The position numbers and the translations under genes are program-made. 64,000 nucleotides of DNA, taken from the NCBI RefSeq assembly GCF_048569485.1, contig NC_134357.1, forward strand, positions 474,728,187 to 474,792,186. The letters run 5' to 3'. This DNA comes from Anomaloglossus baeobatrachus. Taxonomy: Eukaryota > Chordata > Amphibia > Anura > Aromobatidae. Each line of letters begins with the position of its first letter. Within the stretch, counting starts at the first letter, position 1. Of this stretch, positions 43,446-54,386 are shown one piece after another. The notes under the pieces were generated by a model that was given only the letters and a program-made list of their open reading frames with translations, searched no databases and had not been told where the DNA came from.

Positions 43446-44148
43446 CTAGACGTGATCATTTCCCTGACGCTTGGGGAACCTATTGGCGTAATGTCCAATT
43501 TGCCTGCAAGCAAAAAAAAAATGGGATCTGTACGGGCAGAGCGAGGAGTAGAGTGGATAAAGGAGTAGACAAGGAAGTGGAGAAACTTGGCACCAACCGA
43601 ATTCTAGGCCTGCTACGTGCAAGCTCCAATCTACGCTCAGCATGGCGCAGGTCTATGCGAGTCGCCAAGGTGATTAGACTCTCCAGTGCAGTAGGCATAT
43701 CCCTTGTAGCCAAAGCGTCCTTCACATGATTATCCAATCCCTTCTAGAATAAAGGAATCAGAACCTTATCTGGCCACTGTAGCTCAGCTGAAAGGGTTCT
43801 AAACTGGATAGTGTATTGGCAGGCAGATGAAGTCCCCTGCACTAGAGCCAACAGTTGGAGAGCAGGACCAAGGAAAACCTTTCTCACAGCTCCCAAGAAA
43901 ACGGTGGAATTGTGAACCACTAAGTCGCCATGCTCCCAAAGCGGCATAGCCCACTCTAATGCTCTGTCAGTCAAGAGCGAAATAACAAAGTCCACCTTAG
44001 ATCTCTTGGCAGGAAACTGTGTAGCCAATAGCTCAAGATGGATGGAGCATTGGTTCATAAATCCCCTGCAAGCCTCGCTGTCCCCAGAAAACTTACTGGG
44101 CAGCGACAGGCGAGGAGTAGGTGGACTAGGTAACACAGCAGGTGTAAC
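43446..44148 (-). pseudogene. Gag, gypsy family C
   Basis: Gag remnant with LSLPSKFSGDSEACRGF, then RALEWAMPLWEHGDLVV and ELQWPDKVLIPLF, and a zinc-knuckle-like segment (ACRQIGHYANR) at the C-terminus. The first 50 residues (MPDIQQLHRYIQQLETILK) lie beyond the solo LTR at 45,200-45,325. Fossil. Confidence 0.83.
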
Positions 44149-45189
44149 TGTGGCGCCCCTGACCTGGTCAGGCACCACTGAGTACTGCACCCATGCTGGG
44201 GGCAGTACAATACAGGTAATCAAGAAGGCTGACCGAGGTGTGACTACACAGGCGCATAGTAATCAGGTCTCACACATCTACCTTTGATTGGGACCCCTGG
44301 GGAATCCAGGAGGGGGTGTAGCCTCCATGTCCACTCAAGGGGTGTGGTAGAGAGCCTGGTTGCTAGGTTGCGTAGGCAGACAGAGTAGGAAGGAGTGAGC
44401 TGAGTCTGAAGTGGAGCTCAGGGAGAGCAGACGCAAAGAGGAAACCTGAGGCTGCCACTAGTCAGACAACGTACGCGCAGTGACTACCAACGGGGGAGAT
44501 CAGTCACCTGGTAGTGCCACCCGAAATCCACCCAAGGCTAGAGAGAGCAACGAAGTGGCAGAGTAAGGGGACTGCCAGGGAGGTACCAGGCCCGCAAGGG
44601 TAACAGGTCCCAGTGCAGAGATTTATTCAATTTTCTCCTGCCAAACCTGCCGGAGGAGACACTTCAGACCCCCACAACAACACCACAGAATCCGCAGCCA
44701 CGTAGCAAAGAGAGGGCCCATAGTTCACAGGAGGCAAGCAGCTGGAGTGACCTGGTCCAGGCTACAAGCAAACGGGCCAAAAGAAGGGGAGAGAGGCATC
44801 AGCAACTTCCCTGGGCGACCTCAGAAGGGCTTCAAGTAGGGGTCACCCCTAAACACACAGGACTAAGAAGGCGAGTTGGTAGTTACCCTCATCAGCCAGC
44901 CGGAAGGATACAAGGTTCCAGCCTGGTTCATCCCAGCTACGCCCGGGTTACTCACCCTGCCATCAACTGTGAGTAAAAACCCTGAAAGACTGCCTGGACT
45001 GTGTTTGAGTCATTCTGCGCCTTGTGGTTCCACACACTTACACAGGGCCCTGGGGCTTGCCTCACTCTCGGGAGGCCACTACAACTGACTGCACCCGCCA
45101 TCAGCCCCAGGCACCCCTTAATCTGCAGTGGCGGTCACCCTCACCGCAATACCAAGAGTGGCGTCACGAAAATTCTGTGGGGCTTTACA
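44149..45189 (+). mobile_element. Solo LTR inserted in gypsy C gag
   Basis: This 1,041-bp LTR starts TGTGGCGCCCCTGACCTGGT and ends GGGGCTTTACA, flanked by TAAC on both sides (44,145-44,148 and 45,190-45,193). Near its end it has GAGTGGCGTCACGAAAATTC, resembling the region after the LTR of the 28,631 element. No internal region is present, so it arose by LTR-LTR recombination. Orientation is tentative. Confidence 0.8.
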
Positions 45190-45352
45190 TAACCAAGGCA
45201 GCGGCCTGACTGGCTACCTGAGCTGCCACAGCAGCGACATCAACAGCAGGAGCAGACTGCTCGAGAGACTTTAAAATAGTCTCTAACTGCTGTATATACC
45301 TATGGAGCTGTTGTATGTCCGGCATATTAGCCAGACCCTGGCGCAGTTGTAC

Positions 45353-45440
45353 TGTTACGGGTGATGGATTATAAAGAAACAAAAGCTTCTAATCACAACC
45401 CGGGATCCACCGTGCAGAGATAGAAATCTGCAGCTAATAA
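45353..45440 (-). repeat. Gypsy family C LTR end (truncated)
   Basis: It begins TGTTACGGGTGATGG right beside the gag leader and includes GGGATCCACCGTGCAGAG, comparable to the ends of LTRs A and B. It stops after about 90 bp where an unrelated interspersed repeat takes over. Confidence 0.7.
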
Positions 45441-45446
45441 CGCAAA

Positions 45447-45972
45447 GTTTTAGTATGATTAATAAAAGTACTAATTCCTTTCATATACTTCCTTTACATA
45501 TTCTTAGTATTATACATTACTTATGCTGCAGTATCATCCTTCACAGCAGTTTGCAACACATTCATCACCCATGGCTGTCCCTAATTGGGCTCCAAGAGTA
45601 CGCAAGCTATCCCTCCACCAGACAAAGCCAATAGATCTGGAAAGACATCATTTCCCAAAGAAAACAACAAAAACGCATGGTAGTAATAAACAGGTAACTT
45701 TTATTGGAGTGGAAGCTGATAGATAGCACCTGATAACAATTCTGCATCTTCTCACACCTGCAGTCACAGCAGCAGCTGAATCCACTCTGTCCAAAAAGGA
45801 TCAATTACATTCATTTGCAAGTGATATAAATAAGACATAGCAGAGTTGGTCAAGTTGAGTCGAGATGAGTTTGCTATGTGGCGCAGCTGTCAACCAAAGC
45901 GGGAAAAACTGTAAAAGAAAGAAACAGGGGGAAAAGTGTAAAAAGTGAATTGACCAAATTGAGCATATGAAC
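45447..45972. repeat. Unassigned interspersed repeat, copy 1
   Basis: About 525 bp homologous to 60,363-60,901. Both start GTTTTAGTATGATTAATA, share CATTCATCACCCATGGCTGT and end GAGCATATGAAC. No terminal repeats or coding sequence were recognised. Confidence 0.75.
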
Positions 45973-46048
45973 TGGCTTGCTTTCAATCAATTCATTAATC
46001 GGGCAATCAGTTCAAGTCGATTCTGCTTTTGGAAACCTGGTTAAGAAG

Positions 46049-46180
46049 GGGTGCACCGGTCCTGGAGGTACTGCAATACCAGGACAATGCGTGGAGTGGA
46101 CAGAGCAAGCTCTTCTTCCATCTCCCTGTTCTAAAAATCCATTTAATATATGAACTGCAGGTAGGGGATGTATCAGATTT
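46049..46180 (-). pseudogene. U2 snRNA pseudogene
   Basis: On the minus strand this matches the 3' two thirds of vertebrate U2 spliceosomal RNA. It includes ATATATTAAATGGATTTTTA, GGGAGATGGAAGAAGAGCTT, GTCCACTCCACGCATTG, GGTATTGCAGTACCTCCAGG and the 3' GGTGCACCC. The first about 48 nt, including the branch-site-pairing segment and upstream region, are missing or lost in a T-run, and the middle (about 46,152-46,175) has diverged. It is a non-functional retro-copy. U2 pseudogenes are common in vertebrate genomes. Confidence 0.88.
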
Positions 46181-46400
46181 TTTTTTACATTGGCTGCGTC
46201 AGAACAAAGCAAACATAATTGTGCATTTTATTAATGCCATAACGTGCTCATCACTCAAAGCCATTATTTTTTATATAAAAAATATTTTTTAACTAATATT
46301 TATAAAAAATAAAATAATATAACTCGTAATTATATACTGTCACATACTACACATACAAAACAAATTATTTATTTTCCAATAAACGCTTTACAAACCACTT
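46181..46400. other. AT-rich spacer
   Basis: No gene is seen. Very AT-rich with a TTTATAAAAAATAAAATAAT region. It ends at the zinc-knuckle protein remnant. Confidence 0.5.
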
Positions 46401-48300
46401 TCACCCTACCTTAAAGCCAAACTTACTGGCAAAAAAATATAGACTGTCCAACCATGGAATTTTCTTTTCACCATCTTCAAACAGTTCCAAAACCCGTATC
46501 ATTACCTGTACTGCATTCTTGTAGGCCTCACAGATTCGCTTTGGGTGACATCTGAAACTTTTTTCCACATTAACCCTCATCATCTTTATTTATCCAGGCT
46601 CCACCGACTTTCTTACTTTCTTTAAGATTTCAGAAAATTATTTTTTACCCGACATTCCCTTTGCCTTTTCTGTTGAAACTGATTTCTCTTTCTCTGCTGA
46701 TTCTGACTTTTTGTCATCCTGATTTCTCCATCTTGAGTGACAATCCTTAAATATATGATCCGTTTCCCAACATAGATCACACAGTTTATCTTCTGGACAA
46801 TCCTTACCCAAATGACCTTCCATTTGACATTCTCTGCATCTGATCTCAGTACAAATTGCAGCATGATGCCCATCCTTGTGGCATTTCCTACATACATCCT
46901 CCATACCATTAAAGTAAACATATCCAGGCACCCCTCCAATCCGGATGTTGGTCTCTGGTAAATACAACATCTCATTTTCATGCTCCCTTAAATTCACCAA
47001 GAACCTCCATTTCCCAATCCAGAAGTTATAACTCTTCATGCTCCCTTAAAGTCACCAAGAACCTCCATTTCCCAATCTAAAAGTTATAACTCTTCATGTC
47101 TTTACCTTTTATCTCCACTTTTTCACAGTGCAACAATAACAGAGTTCTTATATCCTCCACTGCCACTCATGGAGAGGCTTTTCGGACTATGACAATTTTC
47201 ACCTTCCTAGGAAAGTAAGGTATCATAGACACTCCCTCCAAATCCTTTGTTTTCTTTAAACCTTTTCCATATTACTTCGGTATCATTGCATACTTTCCTG
47301 ATTTTAAAACATACGTGATAATTACCTCTCCTGGGAAAGGCCATGATGGACAAGACGTCCTTTCTGTCTACCTTAAGGACCCCCAAGAGAATATTCACCA
47401 ACCAACAACGGTCCTTCTCACTCCTATAGCCTTCCTCAACCTCAACACGCAGAGCAACCCGACACTTCGTGCTTCTGAAAGGAATCTACAGATCCACAGT
47501 TTCCATCTCTGGATCCAACTGCTCCACCATACTGGACACTTAGGGGTACTTTGCACACTACGACATCGCAAGCCGATGGTAGCAATGCCGAGTGTGATAG
47601 TCCCCGCCCCAGTCGCAGCTGCGATATCTTGTGATAGCTGCCGTAGCGAAAAATTATCGCTACGGCAACTTCACATGCACTTACCTGCCCTGCGACGTCG
47701 CTCTGGCCGGCGAACCGCCTCCTTCCTAAGGGGGTGGGTCGTGCGGCGTCACAGCAACGTCACACGGCAGGCGGCCAATAGAAGCAGGGGGGCGGAGATA
47801 AGCGGGGCGTAAACATCCCGCCCACCTCCTTCCTTCCTCATTGCAGCCGGGACGCAGGTAAGGCGATGTTCCTCGCTCCTGCGGCTTCACACACAGCGAT
47901 GTGTGCTGCCGCAGGAACGAGGAACAACATCGTAACATCGGTACCTCCGAAATTATGTAAATGACCGACGCTACACCGATTATACAATTTCGACGCTTTT
48001 GCGCTCGTTAATCGTAGTAAAAATGATTCACATACTCCGATGTCGACAGCAATGCCGGATGTGCGTCACTTTCGATTTGACCCCACCGATATTGCACCTG
48101 CGATGTCGTAGTGTGCAAAGTACCCCTTACACTGTAACACAATGTGAAAGAGGAAAGTTGATTGACTCCCGTTGCCTGGAGACTAGGCCGAGTCGCCAAT
48201 AGCAGCAAGGGGGCAAAACCCTCCAAATGAAAAGAGGACGATCCCCCAAGGTTGACAAGCTGGGTACCCCTGACAACTTCTTGCCAAGACCAAGATAATA
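46401..48300 (-). pseudogene. Retroelement-type protein with three zinc knuckles (remnant)
   Basis: Minus-strand remnant split by the miniature element at 47,543-48,126. The N-terminal part (47,207-47,541) reads LVNILLGVLKVDRKDVLSIM, then FPRRGNYHVCFKIRKVC. The C-terminal part (46,638-47,039) has three consecutive CX2CX4HX4C knuckles: CRKCHKDGHHAAIC, CRECQMEGHLGKDC, CDLCWETDHIFKDC. The layout resembles ZCCHC3-like proteins and ORF1 proteins of Tx1-type LINEs, which bind nucleic acid. A 60-bp tandem duplication lies at about 46,980-47,100. Frames are broken. A domesticated host gene is unlikely given the decay, but a family search is needed. Confidence 0.65.
47543..48126. mobile_element. Harbinger-like MITE (584 bp)
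   Basis: Near-perfect inverted ends GGGGTACTTTGCACACTACG flanked by TTA (47,540-47,542 and 48,127-48,129). The interior is an inverted relative of 40,469-41,007. Non-coding. Confidence 0.92.
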
Positions 48301-50880
48301 CGTGTAAGATTTTTTTGTTTTGTTTTTCGTTCATATTTCTTTATTGTTTTTATATTTTGCATAAACAAGAAACATATACACATTATATTACCCATACAAA
48401 CAGAGTATTTTGGGTAAAACATCCATTTTAATTGTGTTGACTCTACCGAACCACGAGACAGAGAGATTATGCCAAGCTGGGAGGTCTCTTTGTATGTTAT
48501 TTAAAAGGTCTGGAAAGTGTGTAGTCATATAAATTTTGATGATTAGAGGGAATCTTAATCCCCAGATATTTAATGTAGTTACTACTTCATTTAAAGGGAA
48601 ACGAGGGATTAAGAGTAGCAACCTCCATAGATGGTAGCGACACGTTCAAGATCTCTGTATTTTGTAGGTTAACTTTAAAGTTGGAAAGTTTACCAAAAGT
48701 CTCAAACTCCTGCAGAATGCCAGGTAAGCTAATTCTTGGTTGTATCACATACATCAGGAGGTCATGTGCGAAAAGTGCCAGTTTATGAGACGTTGGTCCT
48801 ATCTGTATCCCCTTCACTAAAGGGTTTTTCCTAAGCGCGTTTGCCAGGGATTCCATTAGTAAAATGTATAAATAAGGGAGTCCTCTTGGAAGAAGCGCTA
48901 CAAGTGCGAAACGTGCGTCGGAGAGGGTGTGGGACGCTATTACTTGTGTCTATTGTTCCCCTGTAGGTAACATTGGTTATTTCTGGTCTCCTTGGTTCAA
49001 ATGAGCCATTGTATTTTTCTTATAACACACTAGTGTTATTATTTATTCCTTAATCTCTATATATATACCATTATAACTTTCTATATACGGGGTGATTTTC
49101 ATGTGATTTTTTTTTTATCTGGTGTTCCCAATATAACAATAACTTCTGATACATATTTAACCCTTGTGGGGCTTGCCCTTTTGAGACATCCTGTCTATTT
49201 TTAAATGTTTTATAATTAATAAAAGTTAATTTTATACAAATTATTGGTTGGTGATTTACATTTTAGAGTATAGTTTAATATCCACATTTATTAATGAGAT
49301 AGGTCTATAGTTTGAACAAGTTAATGGGTCTCTGCCAGGTTTGGAGATAACGGTTATTCAGACTTGGAGTGTCTGTTCAGGGAATTGACACGTGTTAGAT
49401 ATAGAGTTGAAGGCTTTCAACATTATAGGACCACAGGCCTGCCCACAGGTTTTGTAGAACCAAAGGGTAAACCCATCTGGGCCAGGGGTTTTTCCAGTTT
49501 AAAGGTCCTTAATGGCATTTTTAAGCTCTGTGTCTGAGAAATCTTCGTCTAGTTTCTCTGTCTCAGATTCCTTAACGGAGTCTGGTGCATATTTGTTTAG
49601 ATATTCTAAAATGTTATGATGCATCGCGTCAGGAAATGAAGTGTGTTGAGTCGAGATGTTGTATAATTTTGCATAGTAGGTCCTGAATTCTTCTAATATA
49701 TCTGAGATGGAGTTGATCAGAGTCCCTGCCTGTGAGTTTAACATGAGGACCGCAGGTTGTGCGTGTCTGGGATATAAGGTTCTGGCCAACAATCTTACAT
49801 TCTTATCACCGAACTCGAAGATATTCCTACGAAATTTATCTCTGGCGCATAACGATTTTTGGTCTAGAATAGATAATATTTGATGGCGGGTGTTAGATAT
49901 TTCTGTTTTAAGGATATCGCTGGATCTGGACTAATTTATTATTTCTTTTTGACCTAACTGCAACAACAATTCTTTTAGTTCCATTGCACTTTCTTTTTTA
50001 AGTCTGGATCCGTGAGATATGCCCATTTGAGCGGGTCCGGTGTAAGGTCTATCGCATGATCTATTTTAAAGTTTGTAATAACTTTGTGAATATACTCTAG
50101 GCATTGTTCATTTTTAAGCAAATTATCGAGTCTCCAGGTGTATCCAACTCCTCCACTGTCTCTTACCCCAACCTCCCCATATACCGGTGCATGATCCTAC
50201 CAAAGGAAGACATCCATCGAGCAGCCCGGGGATTTGTCTAGCAGGTCATGAGATATAAAAATGTGGTCTAGTTTAGTATAACTGTTATGCACTGTTGAAT
50301 GAAAGCTGTAGTCTCTGACCTCGGGATGCAAGACCCTCCAGAGATCCACCAATCTGAGGAACATCAATTCTCTTTTCAATCTAGTGCCGAGAAGGGGATT
50401 GCAGACCTACCAGAGGACAAATCCTGGGCCAGATCCAAAATGAGGTTGAAATCTCCTCCCAAGATGATATGAGTACCACCCGCGAATTCTGCTAGCTTCT
50501 CCAGGATCTCCAACCCAAAAGTTATCTGGCCCTGATTGGGGAAATAGACATTAGCAATAGTGTAAGTGTTGTTCAGGAAAGATAGATATTTAAAGAAACA
50601 GCCAGCGTCCATCCGACCCAACGAGCATATCAAGGACTAACAGTTGGAATGTTTTGTGGAAGGCTATGGATACCCCGCATACCTTCCAGTTGGGGTGAGG
50701 GCTGTGGAACTATATTGGAAAATTTTTGGTTTTACATTTAAGTGTGTTAGAGGCTATGAAATGTGTCTCTTGGATGAGGGCTTTTTTAACTTCCTTCCTA
50801 TGCGGGCGATACAAAATCTAACTCCTTTTTTCAGGCTTATTCATACCTTTCGTGTTATAGGTACAAAAGGTTAGGTGCGA
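48300..50880 (-). pseudogene. L1-type ORF2 (endonuclease-RT), decayed
   Basis: Minus-strand LINE ORF2. The endonuclease start lies near 50,880-50,640 (EVKKALIQETHFIASNTLK). The endonuclease core has THIILGGDFNLILDLAQD (50,376-50,633), then YTKLDHIFISHDLL (50,197-50,379). The RT N-terminal region is at 49,499-49,792, then [18 protein letters not shown] near 49,260-49,330. The RT palm is at 48,587-48,856 with KLALFAHDLLMYV, where the usual catalytic FADD reads FAHD. A PLE-like fragment (about 48,893-49,265) splits the palm. Many stops; 3' end truncated near 48,300. It resembles L1/Tx1-type LINEs of amphibians and fish. Confidence 0.83.
48893..49265 (+). mobile_element. PLE-like terminal fragment in L1 ORF2
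   Basis: AT-rich insertion between two RT segments of the L1. It begins GAAGCGCTACAAGTGCGAAA, with hammerhead-type stem II (GCGCT with AGTGC), a GAAAC core and a GTC triplet. The CTGATGA core is not intact at the junction, probably because the insertion is truncated there. It ends with AATAAAAGTTAATTTTATAC, a polyadenylation-like tail. No target duplication was resolved. Confidence 0.5.
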
Positions 50881-51160
50881 CATCACAGAAAAGAGAAGAT
50901 ATACTAAAAAGGTAAAGAAGAAAAAGAAGAAGCAGGTAATCTAAGTAGGACAAGCGAGCCTACAGCTCCTATGTGTTTAGCATCTGCGTGATTTTCTGGT
51001 ATCCAGTCATTACGATGTAGGAGATACGATACCTTCCTTTTTGGATGGTGGTGGTACTCAGACCCTGTGGACAATGCATAGCATGCCCTAATATGGAACG
51101 TACTGACTGTTTCTCTAATTAATCTGGAACAAAAATATTTAAAATAAAAAAATTCATAAC

Positions 51161-51515
51161 TTGTCGGACTAGTGCAGTCATCTATTATGCGGTATGCCCA
51201 TGTCCCAAGATATATGTGGGGTTAACTACTCACCCACTTAAACTCCGTATCAGAGAACACGTCAATGGAATTAATGACGCCGCAGAGGAAACGGACATAT
51301 CAATTTTGAAAACGCTGCCTAAACATTTTAGGCTTTTTCATCAATCTAATGGGACCTTATTGAAGATCCGTGGCATTGATTCCATTGAACCTAACATTCG
51401 TGGTGGTAGAATTAGTGTAACATTGGCACGTCTAAAATCCAGATGGATCTGGACACTCAGAACACTACAACCTCTGGGTTTAAATGCTAACATCCGTTTT
51501 GCCCCCTTCCTATGA
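51161..51515 (+). pseudogene. PLE GIY-YIG endonuclease fragment
   Basis: Plus-strand fragment with VIYYAVCPCPKIYVGLTTH, then KLRIREHVNG and RWIWTLRTLQPLGLN, the pattern of PLE GIY-YIG nucleases (compare the 58.7-kb copy). Only the C-terminal domain remains. The stop at 51,513-51,515 ends it naturally. It is a different lineage from the 20.6- and 28-kb copies. Confidence 0.75.
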
Positions 51516-52010
51516 TCACTTGTCATGCAATGTTATTACTGTGTACAGATTTTCTTGTGATTTGTATATTTTATTTTATTTTAATAGTTTATAGTATTGA
51601 AAATGAGATTGTTAATTCTTCTATCAATTCTATATTTTGGAACTGGACTAATTGTTCACACTGTATAGATTATAATGATATGGTTGTATATTTATTAATA
51701 TATTATGGGGATGTCCTTGATTGGGATATGGTAAATTGTCATTCTTATGATTATGCGATATATGGAACATTAATATTTTAGGCATAGTTGTAATTAATTA
51801 CCTTTTGATATATATTGAAAATGTATATATGATCGTTATGATATAATTAATTGTGTACTAAACATATATCAAGTATATATTTTTATGTATTTCGCTGACG
51901 TTAGCATATCATATTTTATGTACTTCTGTACCTCCCATATATATAATTGAGTGATGTAAGGGGACTGTCTAGTGTGATCACTATTTTTATATGTTCCATT
52001 ACTATAAGGT
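51516..52010 (+). other. AT-rich 3' region after PLE fragment
   Basis: Non-coding, strongly AT-rich, probably the PLE 3' untranslated region. No hammerhead core was found. It ends before the CCGTGTTTCCCCGATAGTAA sequence. Confidence 0.45.
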
Positions 52011-52017
52011 ACTACCG

Positions 52018-52130
52018 TGTTTCCCCGATAGTAAGACACCCCCGATAGTAAGGCGTAGTGGGGGTTTTGGGGGGGTCGGCTAATGTAAGACGTACCCCGA
52101 AAGTAAGACATAGTAAACGGAAAGCGTTAT
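52018..52130. repeat. Unassigned interspersed-repeat end
   Basis: It begins CCGTGTTTCCCCGATAGTAA and repeats GATAGTAAGAC and GAAAGTAAGAC variants. I recognise it as resembling a recurrent vertebrate repeat terminus but cannot name the family. It runs straight into the 36-bp minisatellite. Confidence 0.45.
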
Positions 52131-52154
52131 TTATTTATTTTTTTTCTTCTTTAC

Positions 52155-53160
52155 AGTACCGGCCGAGCGCCCAGCTGAGCGCCCTGACATGCCGGCGGCC
52201 GAGCGCTCAGCTGAGCGCCCTGACATGCCAGCGGCCGAGCGCCCAGTTCTTCTTAACAGTACCGGCCGAGCGCTCAGCTGAGAGCCGTCACATGCCAGCG
52301 GTCGGGCGCTCAGCCGAGCGCCCTGATACGCCGGCAGCCGAGCGCTCAGCTGAGTGCCCTGACATGCCGGCGGCCGAGCGCCCAGCTGAGAGCCGTCACA
52401 TGCCGGCGGTCGGGCGCCCAGCCGAGCGCCCTGACACGCCGGCGGCCGAGCGCTCAGCTGAGTGCCCTGACATGCCGGCGGCCGAGCGCCCAGCTGAGAG
52501 CCGTTACATGCCGGCGGTTGGGCGCCCAGCCGAGCGCTCTGACACGCCGGCGGCCGAGCACTCAGCTGAGTGCCCTGACATGCCAGCGGCCGAGTGCCCA
52601 GTTCTTCTTTACAGTACCGGCCGAGCGCCCAGCTGAGCGCCCTGACACGCCGACGGCCGAGCACTCAGCTGAGTGCCCTGACATGCCGGCGGCCGAGCGC
52701 TCAGCTGAGAGCCGTCACATGCCGCTGGTCGGGCGCCCAGCCGAGCTTCCTGACACGCCGGCAGCCGAGCACTCAGCTGAGTGCCCTGACATGCCGGCGG
52801 CCGAGCGCCCAGCTGAGAGCCGTCACATGCCGGCGGTCGGGTGCCCAGCCGAGCACCCTGACACACCGGCGGCCGAGCGCTCAGCTGAGTGCCCTGACAT
52901 GCCGGTGGCCGAGCGCCCAGCTCAGCGCCCTGACATGCCGGCGGCCGAGCGCCCAGCTGAGTGCCCTGACATGCCGGCGGCCGAGCGCCCAGCTGAGAGC
53001 CGTCACATGCCGGCAGTCGAGCGCCCAGCCAAGCGCCCTGACACGCCAGCGGCCGAGCGCTCAGCTGAGTGCCCTGACATGCCGGCGGTCGAGCGCCCAG
53101 CTCAGCGCCCTGACATGCCGGCGGCCGAGCGCCCAGCTGAGAGCTGTCACATGCCAGCGT
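52155..53160. repeat. 36-bp minisatellite with 108-bp higher-order period
   Basis: About 28 tandem 36-bp units of the type GCCGAGCGCCCAGCTGAGCG followed by CCCTGACATGCCGGCG. Three variant units alternate (with TGCCCTGACATG, GAGCCGTCACATG and GCGCCCTGACACG), giving a 108-bp higher-order repeat over much of the array. TTCTTTACAGTACCG or its variant TTCTTAACAGTACCG recurs near 52,145, 52,246 and 52,605, marking larger duplications. Because 36 is a multiple of three, several frames stay open (up to about 238 codons), encoding 12-residue AERPAERPDMPA-type repeats. I treat these as by-products. Confidence 0.92.
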
Positions 53161-53230
53161 ACACACACATACATACACATATGTACACACACATACATAC
53201 ATACATACACACATTCAGCTTTATATATAA
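53161..53230 (-). mobile_element. Helitron 5' end remnant joined to the minisatellite
   Basis: On the minus strand TATATATAAAGCTGAATG begins directly after the CTAG end of the next Helitron, followed by TGTGTGTATG-type microsatellite. This equals the 5' start of the two neighbouring Helitrons. The body continues into, or is replaced by, the 36-bp minisatellite. No 3' hairpin was found further left. Confidence 0.6.
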
Positions 53231-54386
53231 CTAGCTGTACTACCCGGCTTCGCCCGGGTTAATAACTGCTGTTAACAAAATAGAATGTATTAACAAAAAT
53301 GTATCCTGCACAAAAAACAAAACAAATAGATATAAATGTAATTATTAAAAGGCAAAAACTAAGCTAATAGAAGCATTTCACAACATATATTTCAACACCA
53401 CAGATATTCCTCACAGATTTAACTAAATTGGCCAAGTAATGTGCTCCATCTGTCTCTTTCCAGATCTGTCTCTTTCCCCGTCTGTCTCTTTCCCCGTCTG
53501 TCTCTTTCCCCGTCTGTCTCTCTCCAGGTCTGTCTCTTTCCAGGTCTGTCTCTTTCCAGGTCTGCCTCTTTCCTCGTCTGCCTGTCTCTGTCTCTTTCCC
53601 CATCTGTCTCTATCAAGGTCTGTGTCTTTCCCCATCTATCTTTGTCTGTCTCTCTGGCTGTCTCCTTCTTCCCTGTCTGGCTGTCTCTGTCCCTGTCTGC
53701 ATGTCTGTCTGTCTCTTTCCAGGTCTGTCTCTTTCCAGGTCTGTCTCTGTTTGTCTTTTTCATCGTCTGTCTCTGTCTGTCTCTTTCACCGTTTGTCTCT
53801 GTCTGTCTTTCCCTGTCTGTCTCTATCGCTCTGTCTCTTTCTCTTGTCTGTCTCTCTCTCTGTCTGTCTCTCTCTGTCTCTCTCTATCCGTCTCCCCACC
53901 GACATCTTATTACCTCACATATAAGCTTCTTATACTATGAATGTCTTTGGTTCCTATAGCAACCATTCACAGCTCCTACTAATAACCTGTAGTTCCAGGC
54001 TTTATTTACTTTAATGAAGGCATGTTTTTTGGAGAATAATTGTAAAGTGGGGGGTTAAATTTTCCTGTCAAAACAGTCTACAATGTTTCCTGGGTCACAT
54101 CAGGTGTCTGTGCAAAATTTTGTGATTGTAAATGCGACGGTGCGGATACACTTTTCGTATCACTTTTTCTCCATTATGTAGATAGGGGCAAAATTGATTG
54201 GTAAATTGGAACGCGTGGGGTTAAAATTTCGCCTCACAACATAGCCTATGACGCTCTCGGGTTCCAGACGTGTGAGTGTGCAAAATTTTGTGGCTGTAGC
54301 TGCGACGGTGCAGATGCCAATCCCGGACATACACACATACATACACACACACATACATACATACACACATTCAGCTTTATATAAAA
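53231..54386 (-). mobile_element. Non-autonomous Helitron, copy 1
   Basis: Read on the minus strand, the element ends with hairpin CCCGGGCGAAGCCGGG, then TAGTACAG and CTAG at 53,231-53,234 followed by T. This is the Helitron 3' signature (hairpin then CTRR, insertion between A and T). The 5' end lies at the CTAG of copy 2. The interior is mostly a CTGTCTCTTTCC-type pyrimidine array plus a conserved segment around CAAAATTTTGTGATTGTAA. No Rep/helicase gene. The polypyrimidine frames of about 110-170 codons are artefacts. Confidence 0.75.

Larger units (their letters stand above)
41716..45440 (-). mobile_element. Gypsy family C element, gag to RT, with two nested insertions
   Basis: Minus-strand remnant reading from an LTR end at 45,353 through gag (45,350-45,190 and 44,148-43,446), protease region (43,400-42,900), linker and RT fingers (42,047-41,739). 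It carries a miniature element at 42,034-42,806 and a foreign solo LTR at 44,149-45,189. The first bases after the LTR contain GCGCCAGGGTCTGGC. The segment 41,720-42,980 is nearly identical to 25,330-26,600. It is a fossil with several breaks, truncated by PLE sequence on the left. Confidence 0.88.

Noticed and set aside
48881-48930. Hammerhead fold at the L1/PLE junction
   Set aside because: Stem II, GAAAC and GTC are visible but the CTGATGA core is not intact, so it is noted only as part of the PLE fragment.
52058-53262. Long repeat-encoded frames on both strands
   Set aside because: By-products of the 36-bp minisatellite; no start context or unique sequence supports a gene.
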